Source: Brevundimonas sp. SH203 (GTDB lineage: Bacteria > Pseudomonadota > Alphaproteobacteria > Caulobacterales > Caulobacteraceae). From it: a stretch of 64,000 bases of DNA. The DNA lies in assembly GCF_002157625.1 (NCBI RefSeq), contig NZ_BDMM01000004.1, positions 124,001 through 188,000 on the forward strand, given 5' to 3'. Below, piece by piece: positions 39,961 to 49,062 of the stretch; position 1 is the stretch's first letter, and the number at the start of each line of letters is the position of its first letter. A program made the position numbers and the translations under genes. The notes below the pieces were generated by a model that had not been told where the DNA came from, did no database searches, and saw only the letters and a program-made list of their open reading frames with translations.

Positions 39961-40770
39961 ATGAGTTCATCCGCAGCCGCCATCGCCCCCGGGCTAGTCC
40001 AGGCGCGTGACGTGTCGAAGACCTTCGGATCGCGAAAGGCGCTGGACGGCGTCTCGATCTCGGTCGCCTCGGGCGAGATGGTCGCCCTGATCGGGCCGTC
40101 CGGCTCGGGCAAGTCCACCCTGCTGCGTTCCATCACCGGGCTTCAGTCGATCGACGCCGGCAAGGGGACCATCCAGGTCTTCGGCGAGACGGTGCAGAAG
40201 GACGGCCGTGTCACCGGCGCCGTGCGCAAGGCGCGCGGCAAGCTGGGCATGATCTTCCAGCAGTTCAACCTGGTCGGGCGCCTGAGCCTGTTCTCCAACG
40301 TCATGCTGGGCGCCCTGGGCCGCCTGCCGTCGTGGCAGGGGCTTCTGGGGATGTGGCCCCAGTCCGACAAGGACAAGGCCATGGCGGCCCTGCACCGCGT
40401 CGGCGTCTCGGATTACGCCGCACAGCGCGCCAACACCCTGTCGGGCGGTCAGCAGCAGCGCGGCGCCATCGCCCGCGCCATCGTTCAGGGCGCCAGGGCC
40501 ATTCTGGCCGACGAACCCGTCGCCTCGCTGGACCCCGTGTCCGCGCGCAAGGTGATGGAGCTGCTGGTCGAGCTGAACAAGCGCGACGGCCTGGGCGTGA
40601 TCGTCACCCTGCACCAGGTCGACTACGCCATCCGCTATTGCGACCGTGTCATCGCGCTGCAGGGCGGCAAGATCGTCTATGACGGCCCTTCCACGGCGCT
40701 GGACCAAAAGCGCCTGATCGAAATCTACGGTCCCGAATTCGAGGACGCGTTCTGGGAGACCAAGGCATGA
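39961..40770 (+). CDS. phnC: phosphonate/phosphate-type ABC transporter ATP-binding protein
   Basis: 269-residue ATPase of the PhnC family. Start at ATG 39961, since upstream residues lie in intergenic sequence. Walker A is GPSGSGKSTLL, with Q-loop MIFQQFNLVGRLS (a PhnC signature), ABC signature LSGGQQQRGAIARA, Walker B ILADEPVASLDP, and H-loop TLHQVDYAIRYCDR. It powers import through PhnE with PhnD as binding protein. The stop overlaps phnD by 4 bases. Confidence 0.95.
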   Translation: MSSSAAAIAPGLVQARDVSKTFGSRKALDGVSISVASGEMVALIGPSGSGKSTLLRSITGLQSIDAGKGTIQVFGETVQKDGRVTGAVRKARGKLGMIFQQFNLVGRLSLFSNVMLGALGRLPSWQGLLGMWPQSDKDKAMAALHRVGVSDYAAQRANTLSGGQQQRGAIARAIVQGARAILADEPVASLDPVSARKVMELLVELNKRDGLGVIVTLHQVDYAIRYCDRVIALQGGKIVYDGPSTALDQKRLIEIYGPEFEDAFWETKA

Positions 40771-41792
40771 GCCTGTCCCGTATTGCCCCCACCCCCAAAG
40801 CCTTCCGCGGCCTGATGGCGGCGGCGGGCGCCGCCGTGATGATCCTGGGCCTGGCCGCGTGCGGCGGCGGCGACAAGAAGACCGAGGGCGGCGCGCCTGC
40901 GGAACTGACCTTCTCCATCCTGTCGGCGGAAGGCCAGGCCTCGGCCGGCCCGCTGTGGCAGCCTCTGCTGGACGACATGTCCAAGGCCGTCGGCGTGCCG
41001 GTGAAACCCTATTTCGGCTCGAACTATACGGTTCTGGTCGAGGCCATGCGCGGCAACCACACCCAGGTCGGCTGGTTCTCGGCCAAGCCCGAGGTCGAGG
41101 CCATCGACCGCGCCAAGGCCGAGGTCATCGCCCGCACCGTCAACCGCGAGGGTCTGGACAGCTATCAGTCCACCCTGATCGTCAAGAAAGGGTCGGGCAT
41201 CACGCTGGATCAGGTCATGGCGTGCGGCAAGAAGTACAACTTCGGCATCGGCGACGCCCAGTCGACCTCGGGCACGCTGGCGCCCCTGACCTTCCTGTTC
41301 AATCCGCGCGGCGTGGTCCCCAGCCAGTGCTTCAAGACCGTGCGCTCGGCCAACCACCAGGCCAACGCCTTCGGCGTGGCGACCGGCGTGATCGACGTGG
41401 CGACCTCTAACAGCGTCAACACCCTGTTCATGCGCAAGGAGAACCCGCAGCTGGCCGCCCAGATCGAGGACATCTGGACCTCGCCCCCCATCCCCGAGAG
41501 CGGCATCGTCGTGCGCGAGGACCTGGACCCGGCGCTGAAGGAAAAGATTCGCAGCTTCTTCCTGACCTATGGCCAGGGCGAAGGGGCCGAGGCCGAACGC
41601 CAGCGCAAGATTCTGGCGGACCTGGAATATTCGCGCTTCGCCGCCGCCGACGACAGCTATCTGGACCCGATCCGCGAGATGATCGCCGACCAGAAGCTGG
41701 GCGAGGCCCGCGCCAAGGGCGATGCCGCCGGCGCGGCCGCCGCCGAGCGCGAACTGCAACGCCTGCGCAGCCTGCGCGAGGTCCGGCCTTGA
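40767..41792 (+). CDS. phnD: phosphonate/phosphate-type ABC transporter substrate-binding lipoprotein
   Basis: 341-residue PhnD/PtxB-type binding protein. The signal peptide with lipobox LAAC (Cys at about residue 32) anchors it to a membrane as a lipoprotein. The mature domain has LSAEGQASAGPLW, HTQVGWFSAKPEVEAIDRAKAEV, FGIGDAQSTSGTLAP and NHQANAFGVATGVIDVATSNS. Family members bind phosphonates, phosphite or phosphate. No C-P lyase or phosphonatase gene is in the window, so the true ligand is uncertain; phosphate-starvation use is likely given the adjacent PstS-like gene. Confidence 0.93.
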   Translation: MSLSRIAPTPKAFRGLMAAAGAAVMILGLAACGGGDKKTEGGAPAELTFSILSAEGQASAGPLWQPLLDDMSKAVGVPVKPYFGSNYTVLVEAMRGNHTQVGWFSAKPEVEAIDRAKAEVIARTVNREGLDSYQSTLIVKKGSGITLDQVMACGKKYNFGIGDAQSTSGTLAPLTFLFNPRGVVPSQCFKTVRSANHQANAFGVATGVIDVATSNSVNTLFMRKENPQLAAQIEDIWTSPPIPESGIVVREDLDPALKEKIRSFFLTYGQGEGAEAERQRKILADLEYSRFAAADDSYLDPIREMIADQKLGEARAKGDAAGAAAAERELQRLRSLREVRP

Positions 41793-42601
41793 CCACAGCC
41801 GCGTCGCCCGCGCTCGCCATTCCGGCGGCGCCCAAGAAATCGACCCTGGCCTGGGTCGCAGACATCCTGGTCTGGGGCGGCGTCGCCGCCGTCCTGCTCT
41901 ACAGCATCGACGCTGTGGACCTGGGCAATATCTCGCGCCTGTTCGCGGGCAACGAAAGCACCAAGCTGTTCGTCCACGACCTTCTGCGGCCCGATTTCGC
42001 CGACTGGAAGATGTTCGTCGCCAAGATGTGGGAGACGGTCCAGATCGCCTTGTGGGGCACCTTCCTGGCCGTGATCCTGGGCATTCCGCTGGGTCTGGCG
42101 GCGGCGCGCAACATCGCCCCCGTCTGGATCGTGACCCCGGTGCGCTGGGTGATGAACCTGCTGCGTTCGGTGCCCGATCTGGTGATCGGCCTGCTGTTCG
42201 TGACCGCCGTGGGCCTGGGGCCGCTGGCCGGCGTTCTGGCCATCACCCTGAACACGGCCGGCGTCCTGGCCAAGCTGTTCTCGGAAGCCGTGGAATCCAT
42301 CGACAAGGGGCCGGTCGAAGGCGTGCGCGCCACCGGGGCCGGCAAGCTGCACGAGATCGTCTGGGGCGTACTGCCGCAGGTCGCGCCGCTGTGGACGTCG
42401 TTCGCCCTGTATCGTTTCGAATCCAACAGCCGGTCGGCGACGGTGCTGGGCCTGATCGGCGCCGGCGGCATCGGCCAGGTGCTGTTCGACAGCATGAACG
42501 CCTTCGACTTCCGCGCCGTCTCGGCCATCGTGATCGTCGTCGTGGTCGCCGTGACCCTGATCGACACCCTGTCGCAGGTCATGCGCCGCCGCCTGCTGTG
42601 A
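41789..42601 (+). CDS. phnE: phosphonate/phosphate-type ABC transporter permease
   Basis: 270-residue inner-membrane permease with about six helices. It has the PhnE features TVQIALWGTFLAVILGIPLGLAAARNIAP, the LLRSVPDLVIGLLFV segment, and the coupling helix EGVRATGAGKLHEIVWGVLPQ (EAA motif). Its start overlaps phnD by 4 bases, completing the phnCDE operon. Only one permease is present, so it probably works as a homodimer. Confidence 0.95.
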   Translation: MTTAASPALAIPAAPKKSTLAWVADILVWGGVAAVLLYSIDAVDLGNISRLFAGNESTKLFVHDLLRPDFADWKMFVAKMWETVQIALWGTFLAVILGIPLGLAAARNIAPVWIVTPVRWVMNLLRSVPDLVIGLLFVTAVGLGPLAGVLAITLNTAGVLAKLFSEAVESIDKGPVEGVRATGAGKLHEIVWGVLPQVAPLWTSFALYRFESNSRSATVLGLIGAGGIGQVLFDSMNAFDFRAVSAIVIVVVVAVTLIDTLSQVMRRRLL

Positions 42602-42681
42602 CGGGCCGCTGAACGGAGGCAAAAACCGTCACAAACCTCTGGTCTAAGCGTCGCGAAATCGAGGCTCAGGGAGAGCGACTG

Positions 42682-43752
42682 ATGATCCGTTCACTGAAAT
42701 ACGCCGTGGCGGCGACCGCCCTCATGGCCCTGGCGGCCTGCGGCGACGGCGGCGGTTCGGGCGGTTCGCCGTCTGGAACCCGGTCGGGCATCTGGGCGGC
42801 GGGTTCGTCCACCGTCTTCCCGTTCGCCACCCGCGTCGCCGAAACCTTCGCCCGCACCTCGGGCGGCGCCGCGCCGCGCGTCGAATCGCTGGGCACCGGC
42901 GGCGGCATCCAGGCCTTCTGCCAGGGCGTCGGCCCCAACACCCCCGACATCGCCAACGCCTCGCGTCAGATGAAGGCGTCCGAGTTCGACCTGTGCGCCA
43001 AGAACGGCGTCACCGACATCGTCGAGATCAAGATCGGCTTCGACGGCATCGTCATCGCCACCGCCCGCAACGGTAACGGCTTCAACTTCGAACTGAACGA
43101 CCTCTATGAAGGTCTGGCCAAGGAAGTGCCGGGCGCGAACGGCGCCTTCGTCGCCAACCCGGCCAAGAGCTGGAACGAGGTGAACAAGGGCCTGCCGAAC
43201 CAGCGCATCCAGGTCTATGGCCCTCCGCCCACCTCGGGCACGCGCGACGCCTTCCTGGAGCTGGGCATGACGCCGGGCGCCAAGTTGGTGCCGGGGGTCA
43301 AGGCCATCGAGGGCGACAAGAACCGGTTCGAGGCCATCGCCCATACCCTGCGCGAAGACGGCGCCTGGATCGACTCGGGCGAGAACGACAACGCCATCGT
43401 CCAGACCCTGACCCGCACGCCGGGATCGCTGGGCGTGTTCGGCTATTCCTTCCTGGAGCAGAACCTGGACACGGTGAAGGCCGAGACCATCGACGGCGTC
43501 TCGCCCACCGCCGACACCATCGCCAGCGGCGAATACCCGCTGTCGCGCAGCCTCTACATCTATGTGAAGAAGGCCCATGTCGGCGTGATCCCCGGCCTGC
43601 AGCAGTTCGTGCAGGAGTTCCTGTCGGAAGGGTCGGCCGGCAAGGGCGGCTATCTGGCCGACCGCGGCCTGATCCCGCTGCCGGAAGACCAGCTCCAGGC
43701 CCAGCGCGCTTTGGTCGTCGCCATGACGCCGATGGCCCGCCCCGCCAAATAA
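42682..43752 (+). CDS. PstS-family phosphate-binding protein
   Basis: 356 residues. The signal peptide ends in a lipobox-like ALAAC (Cys at about 20), then a Gly/Ser linker. The mature domain has WAAGSSTVFPFA and GTGGGIQAFCQG, typical of phosphate-binding PstS-like proteins, and PTSGTRDAF. It follows phnCDE by 80 bases but is probably transcribed from its own promoter. No pstCAB genes are in the window. It could serve a Pst system elsewhere or act as a phosphate sensor. Confidence 0.9.
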   Translation: MIRSLKYAVAATALMALAACGDGGGSGGSPSGTRSGIWAAGSSTVFPFATRVAETFARTSGGAAPRVESLGTGGGIQAFCQGVGPNTPDIANASRQMKASEFDLCAKNGVTDIVEIKIGFDGIVIATARNGNGFNFELNDLYEGLAKEVPGANGAFVANPAKSWNEVNKGLPNQRIQVYGPPPTSGTRDAFLELGMTPGAKLVPGVKAIEGDKNRFEAIAHTLREDGAWIDSGENDNAIVQTLTRTPGSLGVFGYSFLEQNLDTVKAETIDGVSPTADTIASGEYPLSRSLYIYVKKAHVGVIPGLQQFVQEFLSEGSAGKGGYLADRGLIPLPEDQLQAQRALVVAMTPMARPAK

Positions 43753-43835
43753 GGCGGAACCCGACCGCCGTCCCGCCCCTTCTTTCGCCGGTCCGCACCG
43801 GGTATGAGGGGCGGGATAGCTGTCAGGATGATTTG

Positions 43836-44714
43836 ATGACCTCCACGCCCGCGCGTCTGCGCAAGGCCGTACTGCCCGTCGCGGGCCTCGGCACCCGCGT
43901 CCTTCCCGGCACCAAGACGACGCCCAAGGAGTTGCTGAATGTCGTCGACCGGCCGATCCTGTCCTACATTGTGGAAGAGGCGCGCGAGGCGGGGATCGAG
44001 CATATCGTCTTCGTCACCGGCCGCTCCAAGGAAGCGATCGAGGACTATTTCGATCACCAGATTGAGCTGGAGGCCCAGCTGGAGGCCAAGGGCAAGACCG
44101 AAATCCTGGCGGCGATGAACGCCGAACTGGCGCGGCCCGGCGAGATGAGCTTCACCCGCCAGATGCAGCCCAAGGGCCTGGGCCACGCCGTCTGGTGCGC
44201 GCGCGACATCATCGGCCCCGAGCCGTTCGCCGTCATCCTGCCCGACGTGATCGTTGACGGCCAACCCGGCGCCCTGAAGCAACTGGTCGAGGTCTATGCC
44301 GAGACGGGCGGCAATCTGATCGGGGTGGAATCGGTCGATATCGAACAGGCCCACAAATACGGCATCGTCGATCCCGCCGCCCGCGACGGCAATCGGATCA
44401 CCATGAAGGGGATGGTCGAAAAGCCCGCCCCCGGCACGGCGCCGTCCAATCTGTCGATCGCCGGTCGCTACATCCTGCAGCCGGAAATCTTCGACCTTCT
44501 GGCGACGCAGGAGCGGGGCGCCGGCAACGAGATCCAGCTGACCGACGCCATGGCCCGGCTGATGGACACCCAGGCCTTCACCGCCGTCGAATACGCCGGC
44601 GTGACCCACGACTGCGGCGACAAGATCGGCCTGCTGCGCGCCAACGTCGCCCTGGCCCTGAAACGCGCGGACCTGGGCGAGGCCGCCCGGGCGGCGGTTT
44701 CGGCCCTGCTGTAA
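43836..44714 (+). CDS. galU: UTP-glucose-1-phosphate uridylyltransferase
   Basis: 292-residue enzyme that makes UDP-glucose for polysaccharide and glycolipid synthesis. Nucleotide-binding KAVLPVAGLGTRVLPGTKTTPKELL, ILPDVIVDG, the substrate motif VEKPAPGTAPSNLSIAGRYI and GNEIQLTDAM are all present. The ATG at 43836 is used, one codon after an in-frame TTG. It supplies precursors for envelope polysaccharides. Confidence 0.97.
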   Translation: MTSTPARLRKAVLPVAGLGTRVLPGTKTTPKELLNVVDRPILSYIVEEAREAGIEHIVFVTGRSKEAIEDYFDHQIELEAQLEAKGKTEILAAMNAELARPGEMSFTRQMQPKGLGHAVWCARDIIGPEPFAVILPDVIVDGQPGALKQLVEVYAETGGNLIGVESVDIEQAHKYGIVDPAARDGNRITMKGMVEKPAPGTAPSNLSIAGRYILQPEIFDLLATQERGAGNEIQLTDAMARLMDTQAFTAVEYAGVTHDCGDKIGLLRANVALALKRADLGEAARAAVSALL

Positions 44715-44815
44715 GGCCCCACGCCACGTTTCCCCTCCCTTGCGGTGGAGGGGTGAGGCGTTGAGCCTGCCGCCCTGCCCTGCTAACCCTCCGGCAAATC
44801 ATCAGGAGACACACA

Positions 44816-45637
44816 ATGGCGACGAGCGAAGGCTGGGACATGCCCACCGGAGACCTCATGAAGGGCAAGAAGGGCCTGATCATGGGGGTCGCGAACTCCA
44901 GCTCCATCGCCTGGGGCATCGCATCGCAACTGGCCGCCCAGGGCGCCGAGTTGGCCTTCACCTATCTGGGCGAAAGCCTGGAGCGTCGGGTGCGCCCGCT
45001 GGCCGAAAGCGTCGGCGCCCGGCTGCTGATCCAGGCCGACGTCACCGACGACGCCTCGATGGACAAGGCGTTCGAGGAGCTGGAGAAGGAATTCGGCACG
45101 ATCGACTTCGTCGTCCACTCGGTCGCCTTCGCCAACAAAGACGAGTTGAAGGGGTCGTTCGTCGACAACACCACCCGCGACAGCTTCCTGTTGGCCATGA
45201 ACATCTCGGCCTTCAGCTTCGTGGACGTGGCCAAGCGTTCGGCCCGGCTGATGCCCAACGGCGGCTCGATGATCACCCTGACCTATCTGGGGTCGGAACG
45301 GGTCATTCCGAACTACAACACCATGGGCGTGGCCAAGGCCGCGCTGGAGGCCGCGACCCGCTATATCGCGCGCGACCTGGGGCCGAAGAACATCCGCGTC
45401 AACGCCATCTCGGCGGGCGCCATGCGGACCCTGTCGCTGGCGGGGATTTCGGGCGGACGGGGCCTGCATTCCAAGTCGGCCCAGTTCTCGCTGATCAAGG
45501 AAGAGACCTCGATGGAAGGCGTCGCCGGCGCCGCCCTGTGGCTGTGTTCGGACCTGGGCCGTTCGACCACGGGCGAAGTCGTCCACGTCGATGCGGGCTT
45601 CCACGCCGTCGGCCTGCCGGAAGACATCGAGGGCTGA
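44816..45637 (+). CDS. fabI: enoyl-[acyl-carrier-protein] reductase (NADH)
   Basis: 273-residue FabI that reduces enoyl-ACP in the last step of each fatty-acid elongation cycle; the target of triclosan. The N-terminal cofactor motif is GVANSSSIAWGIA, and the catalytic Tyr/Lys pair is YNTMGVAK (Y-x6-K). NAISAGAMRTL and the C-terminal GFHAVGLP are standard. The spaced Y-x6-K identifies FabI rather than FabG-type reductases. A terminator follows. Confidence 0.97.
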   Translation: MATSEGWDMPTGDLMKGKKGLIMGVANSSSIAWGIASQLAAQGAELAFTYLGESLERRVRPLAESVGARLLIQADVTDDASMDKAFEELEKEFGTIDFVVHSVAFANKDELKGSFVDNTTRDSFLLAMNISAFSFVDVAKRSARLMPNGGSMITLTYLGSERVIPNYNTMGVAKAALEAATRYIARDLGPKNIRVNAISAGAMRTLSLAGISGGRGLHSKSAQFSLIKEETSMEGVAGAALWLCSDLGRSTTGEVVHVDAGFHAVGLPEDIEG

Positions 45638-45660
45638 TCCCGCCGCATCCGTGAACAATG

Positions 45661-45692
45661 AAGGGCCGCCGGAGCATCCGGCGGTCCTTTTT
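45661..45692 (+). terminator. Rho-independent terminator after fabI
   Basis: Stem AAGGGCCGCCGGA (45661-45673) with TCCGGCGGTCCTT (45677-45689), one G-U pair, and a T-run. Confidence 0.85.
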
Positions 45693-45731
45693 GCTTTCGG
45701 GGGGTCCAGCGTCGCGCCTATCCCTTGGGCC

Positions 45732-46904
45732 ATGACGACGCCGCCCCTGCCCCCGCCCGCCAGCTTCTCCGCCGCCGCCGTGGCCACGGTCGTCGGGTTC
45801 GGCGGCACGGTCGCCCTGGTCGTTCAGGCGGGACAGGCGCTGGGGGCCAGCCCGGCCCAGATCGTTTCGATGGTCACGGCCCTGTGCCTGGGGATCGGCC
45901 TGCCGGGGATGCTGCTGAGCTGGCGGTTCAGGATGCCGGTCGTCCTGGCCTGGTCCACGCCGGGGGCGGCGCTGCTGGCGGCCTCCACGCTGGGCCTGGG
46001 CTGGGCCAACGCCGTGGGCGCCTTCGTCGTCGCGGCCGTGTTGATGGTGCTGACGGGACTGCTGCCCGCGCTGGGGCGGTTGGCGCAGAAGATACCGGCC
46101 TCGGTCGCCTCGGCCATGCTGGCCGGAGTGCTGCTGCCCTTTGTCCTGAGACTGTTCAAGGTGGCGCCGGATGAGATGGGGCTGGCGGTGGGCCTGCTGA
46201 CCGTCTTCATCGTCACGCGGCGGATGTGGCCCGCCTGGAGCCTACCTGCCGTCCTGGTCGCCGCCTTTGCCGTTTTGGCCTTCAGGGGACAAGTCGGCCT
46301 GCCGCCGGGGACGGGCCTGTTCGGCGGGCTGGAGCCGGTCATGCCCGTCTTCGACTGGAAGATCGCGGTCAGCCTGGGTCTGCCGCTGTTTCTGGTCACG
46401 CTGGCCTCGCAGAACCTGCCGGGGCTGGTGGTGCTGAGGGCCGCAGGCTATGCGCCGCCCGCCAATCGACTGATCCTCGCCACAGGCCTGACCAGTCTGA
46501 TCGCCGCCCCGTTCGGCGCCCACGGGGTTAATCTGGCCGCCATTACCGCCGCTCTTTGCACAGGCCCCGAAGCCCACCCTGATCCGGCCCGGCGATGGGT
46601 CGTGGGCGTAATCTATGGCGGATTCTATGTCGTCGTGGCGCTGTTCGCCGCGCCTCTGGCGGGCTTGTTCATCGCCATGCCGCCTGCGGTGCTGGCCATC
46701 ATCACGGGACTGGCCCTGATCGCGGCCCTGACAGGGGCGCTGGGCGCCATGCTGGCCAAGCCGGACGAACGGGAGGCCGCCGTCCTGACCTTCGCCGCCA
46801 CGGGGTCGGGCGTCGCCCTGTTCGGGATCGGCTCCGCCTTCTGGGGACTGGTCGTGGGGTTCGCCGCTCTGGCGGCGATGCGCTGGATCAGACCAAGAGC
46901 CTGA
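45732..46904 (+). CDS. BenE family benzoate/aromatic acid transporter
   Basis: 390-residue inner-membrane protein with about twelve transmembrane helices of the BenE/NCS2-like fold. Motifs include FSAAAVATVVGFGGTVALVVQAG, WSTPGAALLAAS and FGAHGVNLAAITAALCTGPEAHPDPARRW, all typical of the family. It is named after the Acinetobacter benzoate importer. No benzoate catabolic genes are adjacent, so the substrate is inferred only from family. The ATG at 45732 is used because it opens at the usual length. Confidence 0.9.
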   Translation: MTTPPLPPPASFSAAAVATVVGFGGTVALVVQAGQALGASPAQIVSMVTALCLGIGLPGMLLSWRFRMPVVLAWSTPGAALLAASTLGLGWANAVGAFVVAAVLMVLTGLLPALGRLAQKIPASVASAMLAGVLLPFVLRLFKVAPDEMGLAVGLLTVFIVTRRMWPAWSLPAVLVAAFAVLAFRGQVGLPPGTGLFGGLEPVMPVFDWKIAVSLGLPLFLVTLASQNLPGLVVLRAAGYAPPANRLILATGLTSLIAAPFGAHGVNLAAITAALCTGPEAHPDPARRWVVGVIYGGFYVVVALFAAPLAGLFIAMPPAVLAIITGLALIAALTGALGAMLAKPDEREAAVLTFAATGSGVALFGIGSAFWGLVVGFAALAAMRWIRPRA

Positions 46905-46960
46905 TCCAGCGAGGGGTCTTACTTGTTCGCCCTACCGCGCTTCGCGCTGCCTGAGGGCCG

Positions 46961-47347
46961 TTAGTCCCGCAGCGAGGCCGGGACCTGGCCGCCGTTTTCG
47001 GCCAGCTTCTGCCAGACCGCCTTGGACAGGGCGATGTTCTGCTCGGCCGAGCCGTGTTCGCCGGCGTGGACGTTCAGCTCCTCGGCCAGTTCCTTGCGGG
47101 CCGCCAGGCTGGAATCCAGGTCGAGCAGCTTCAGCAGATCGACGATGGAGGTCCGCCAGTTGCCGCCGCCGCCCTTGGACGCCGCCAGATCGCTGAGCAC
47201 CGCCTCGACATCGACGGGCGGGAGCGCGGGGGCGGGCGCAGGCGTCGCGCCGGGCGCAGGTTGGGCGGTGGGGACCGGGGTCGGCTGCGGGGCCGTCGCG
47301 GGCTTGTGGCCGGTGATCTTGTTCCAGATTGAAGAGAAGATACCCAT
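46961..47347 (-). CDS. DUF3597 family protein
   Basis: 128 residues from ATG 47345-47347 (MGIFSSIWNKI, the conserved start of DUF3597). A Pro/Ala-rich linker (about 15-45) precedes the helical domain VDVEAVLSDLAASKGGGGNWRTSIVDLLKLLDLDSSLAARKELAEEL. The family is uncharacterised; cytoplasmic location is likely. A longer start upstream would lose the family N-terminus. Confidence 0.9.
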   Translation of the reverse strand: MGIFSSIWNKITGHKPATAPQPTPVPTAQPAPGATPAPAPALPPVDVEAVLSDLAASKGGGGNWRTSIVDLLKLLDLDSSLAARKELAEELNVHAGEHGSAEQNIALSKAVWQKLAENGGQVPASLRD

Positions 47348-47398
47348 GGGTCGCGCTCCTGTTGAAGACATCAGATAATGCTCGCTTGCGGCGACGGT

Positions 47399-48112
47399 TC
47401 AATGACGCGCCGGAATCTCCAGCCCGCGCTGCACCGCCGGACGGGCCAGCCCGCGCTCCAGCCAGGCGGCGACGCGGGGGAAATCCTTGAAGCCGACGAT
47501 CTCGCCCGCCTCGTAGAAGCCGATCAGATTGCGGACCCAGCCCAGGGTGGCGACATCGGCGATGGAGTAGTCGCCCCTATCCTTTCCTACGATCCAATCC
47601 CGCCCCTCAAGCTGCGCCTCCAGCACGCCCAGCAGGCGGCGGCTTTCGGCGACGTAGCGGTCGCGCGGGCGCTTGTCCTCATACTCCCGGCCGGCGAAGC
47701 GGTGGAAGAAGCCCAACTGTCCGAACATCGGGCCGATGGCCCCCATCTGGAACATCAGCCACTGGATCGTCTGGTAGCGGGTCGCCGGCTCGGTCGAGAG
47801 CAGCTGGCCGGTCTTTTCGGCCAGATAGATCAGGATGGCGCCGGATTCGAACAGGGCCAGCGGCTGGCCGCCCGGACCATCGGGGTCGATGATGGCCGGG
47901 ATCTTGCCATTGGGGTTCAGCGACAGAAACTCCGCCCCCCATGTCTCGTTGGCCATGATGTCGATCAGGTGCGGCTCATAGGCCAGGCCGACCTCCTCCA
48001 GCATGATCGACACCTTCACCCCGTTGGGCGTCGGCAGGGAATAGAGCTGGATGCGGTCGGGATGCCGGGCCGGCCAGCGGCGGGTGACGGGAAAGGCGGA
48101 CAGGTCGGTCAT
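47399..48112 (-). CDS. glutathione S-transferase (YfcG/YghU-type)
   Basis: 237-residue GST with thioredoxin-like N-terminal and helical C-terminal domains. IQLYSLPTPNGVKVSIMLEEVGL contains the Asn/Thr of the disulfide-reductase subgroup. NPNGKIPAIIDPDGPGG and FESGAILIYLAEK complete the glutathione site. Members reduce disulfides or peroxides in the cytoplasm. Confidence 0.93.
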   Translation of the reverse strand: MTDLSAFPVTRRWPARHPDRIQLYSLPTPNGVKVSIMLEEVGLAYEPHLIDIMANETWGAEFLSLNPNGKIPAIIDPDGPGGQPLALFESGAILIYLAEKTGQLLSTEPATRYQTIQWLMFQMGAIGPMFGQLGFFHRFAGREYEDKRPRDRYVAESRRLLGVLEAQLEGRDWIVGKDRGDYSIADVATLGWVRNLIGFYEAGEIVGFKDFPRVAAWLERGLARPAVQRGLEIPARH

Positions 48113-48273
48113 GGGGCGAACCTCTGGCGATTGAGCCCTTCATGTCGGAAGGCCCCTGCCATTTGGCAACCGCGATGGGCGCCGTTTGATCGCGCGCTTG
48201 TGTCTGGAACCGGACAGAAAGCGGCGCCAGCTTGGCCGTGACCGACAGTCGGTCGAAGTCAAGGAGACGCCAG

Positions 48274-48447
48274 ATGGCGCACAAGTTCGAAGTCTATCAG
48301 GACAAGGCGGGCGAGTACCGCGTCCGCTTCAAATACAATTCCGAGATCATCTTCTCGACCGAAGGCTATTCGGACAAGTCGGGCGCCAAGCGGGCGATCG
48401 AATCGATCAAGAAACACGTCGGCGACGCCCCGGTCGAGGACGCATAA
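48274..48447 (+). CDS. DUF1508/YegP-like protein
   Basis: 57-residue single-unit DUF1508 protein. FEVYQDKAGEYRVRFKYNSEIIFSTEGYSDKSGAKRAIESIKKH is the family pattern (strand-strand-helix). E. coli YegP has two such units. Function unknown; members often appear with stress-regulated genes. The ribosome binding site AAGGAGA precedes the ATG. No EcfG promoter was seen. Confidence 0.9.
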   Translation: MAHKFEVYQDKAGEYRVRFKYNSEIIFSTEGYSDKSGAKRAIESIKKHVGDAPVEDA

Positions 48448-48465
48448 GGGACGAAACCGCCCGCC

Positions 48466-48993
48466 CTAATCCGGTTCGCGCTCGCCCACCTCGGTCGGCG
48501 GCGCCGCCATCAGCCAGCCGTCGGACAGGTGCAATTCCGGCGTCGCGTCCTTGGTGAAGGGCAGATACCAGGTCGGGCCGCCGGCGGCGGGCGCGATCTC
48601 CAGCATGTCGTCGGCGCCGAAGTTCTGGACCGACTTCACCGCACCCAGCACGGCGCCGGCGACATCGCGAACCTCCACCCCCAGCAGATCCGCGAGATAG
48701 AATTCGTCCTCTTCCGGCTCGGGGAAGCGGTCGCGGGGAACGTGCAGCTTCAGGCCGCGCAGGGCGTCGGCCTGTTCCTTGGTGGCGATCTCTTTGGCGC
48801 GGCCGACGACGCCGTTCTTGTCCGGGCGGGTCGCGGTCAGGGTCAGGGCCACGGTCCCGTCGGCGCGCAGCAGCGGGCCATAGGCGGTCAGGGCCAGGGG
48901 ATCGGCGGTGAAGGCGGTCACGCGCACCTCGCCCCGCACTCCGAAACCGCCGCCGACCTGGCCGACGAGGATCAATCTGCTGTCCGTGGTCAT
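48466..48993 (-). CDS. rimM: 16S rRNA processing protein RimM
   Basis: 175-residue 30S assembly factor. The N-terminal barrel has LVGQVGGGFGVRGEVRVTAF and the C-terminal PRC barrel has EFYLADLLGVEVRDVAGAVLG, DMLEIAPAAGGPTWYLPF. It follows rpsP on the same strand but a terminator hairpin lies between them, so its expression may be reduced relative to rpsP. The usual next gene trmD is not found; a convergent YegP-like gene is there instead. Confidence 0.96.
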   Translation of the reverse strand: MTTDSRLILVGQVGGGFGVRGEVRVTAFTADPLALTAYGPLLRADGTVALTLTATRPDKNGVVGRAKEIATKEQADALRGLKLHVPRDRFPEPEEDEFYLADLLGVEVRDVAGAVLGAVKSVQNFGADDMLEIAPAAGGPTWYLPFTKDATPELHLSDGWLMAAPPTEVGEREPD

Positions 48994-49010
48994 CTCTGTC
49001 CTTAAGGCAT

Positions 49011-49039
49011 GAAAAAGGCGGCGCCGAAAGACGCCGCCT
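49011..49039 (-). terminator. terminator/attenuator between rpsP and rimM
   Basis: Read on the minus strand: stem AGGCGGCG (from 49039) pairs with CGCCGCCT, followed by a T5 run. It stands 18 bases before the rimM ATG. Confidence 0.75.
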
Positions 49040-49062
49040 CGATCATCGTCGAACCGAAAGGC

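Noticed and set aside
44727..44760. CCCCTCC...GGAGGGG between galU and fabI as a two-hairpin repeat
   Set aside because: Short and imperfect, without the second hairpin; insufficient to annotate.
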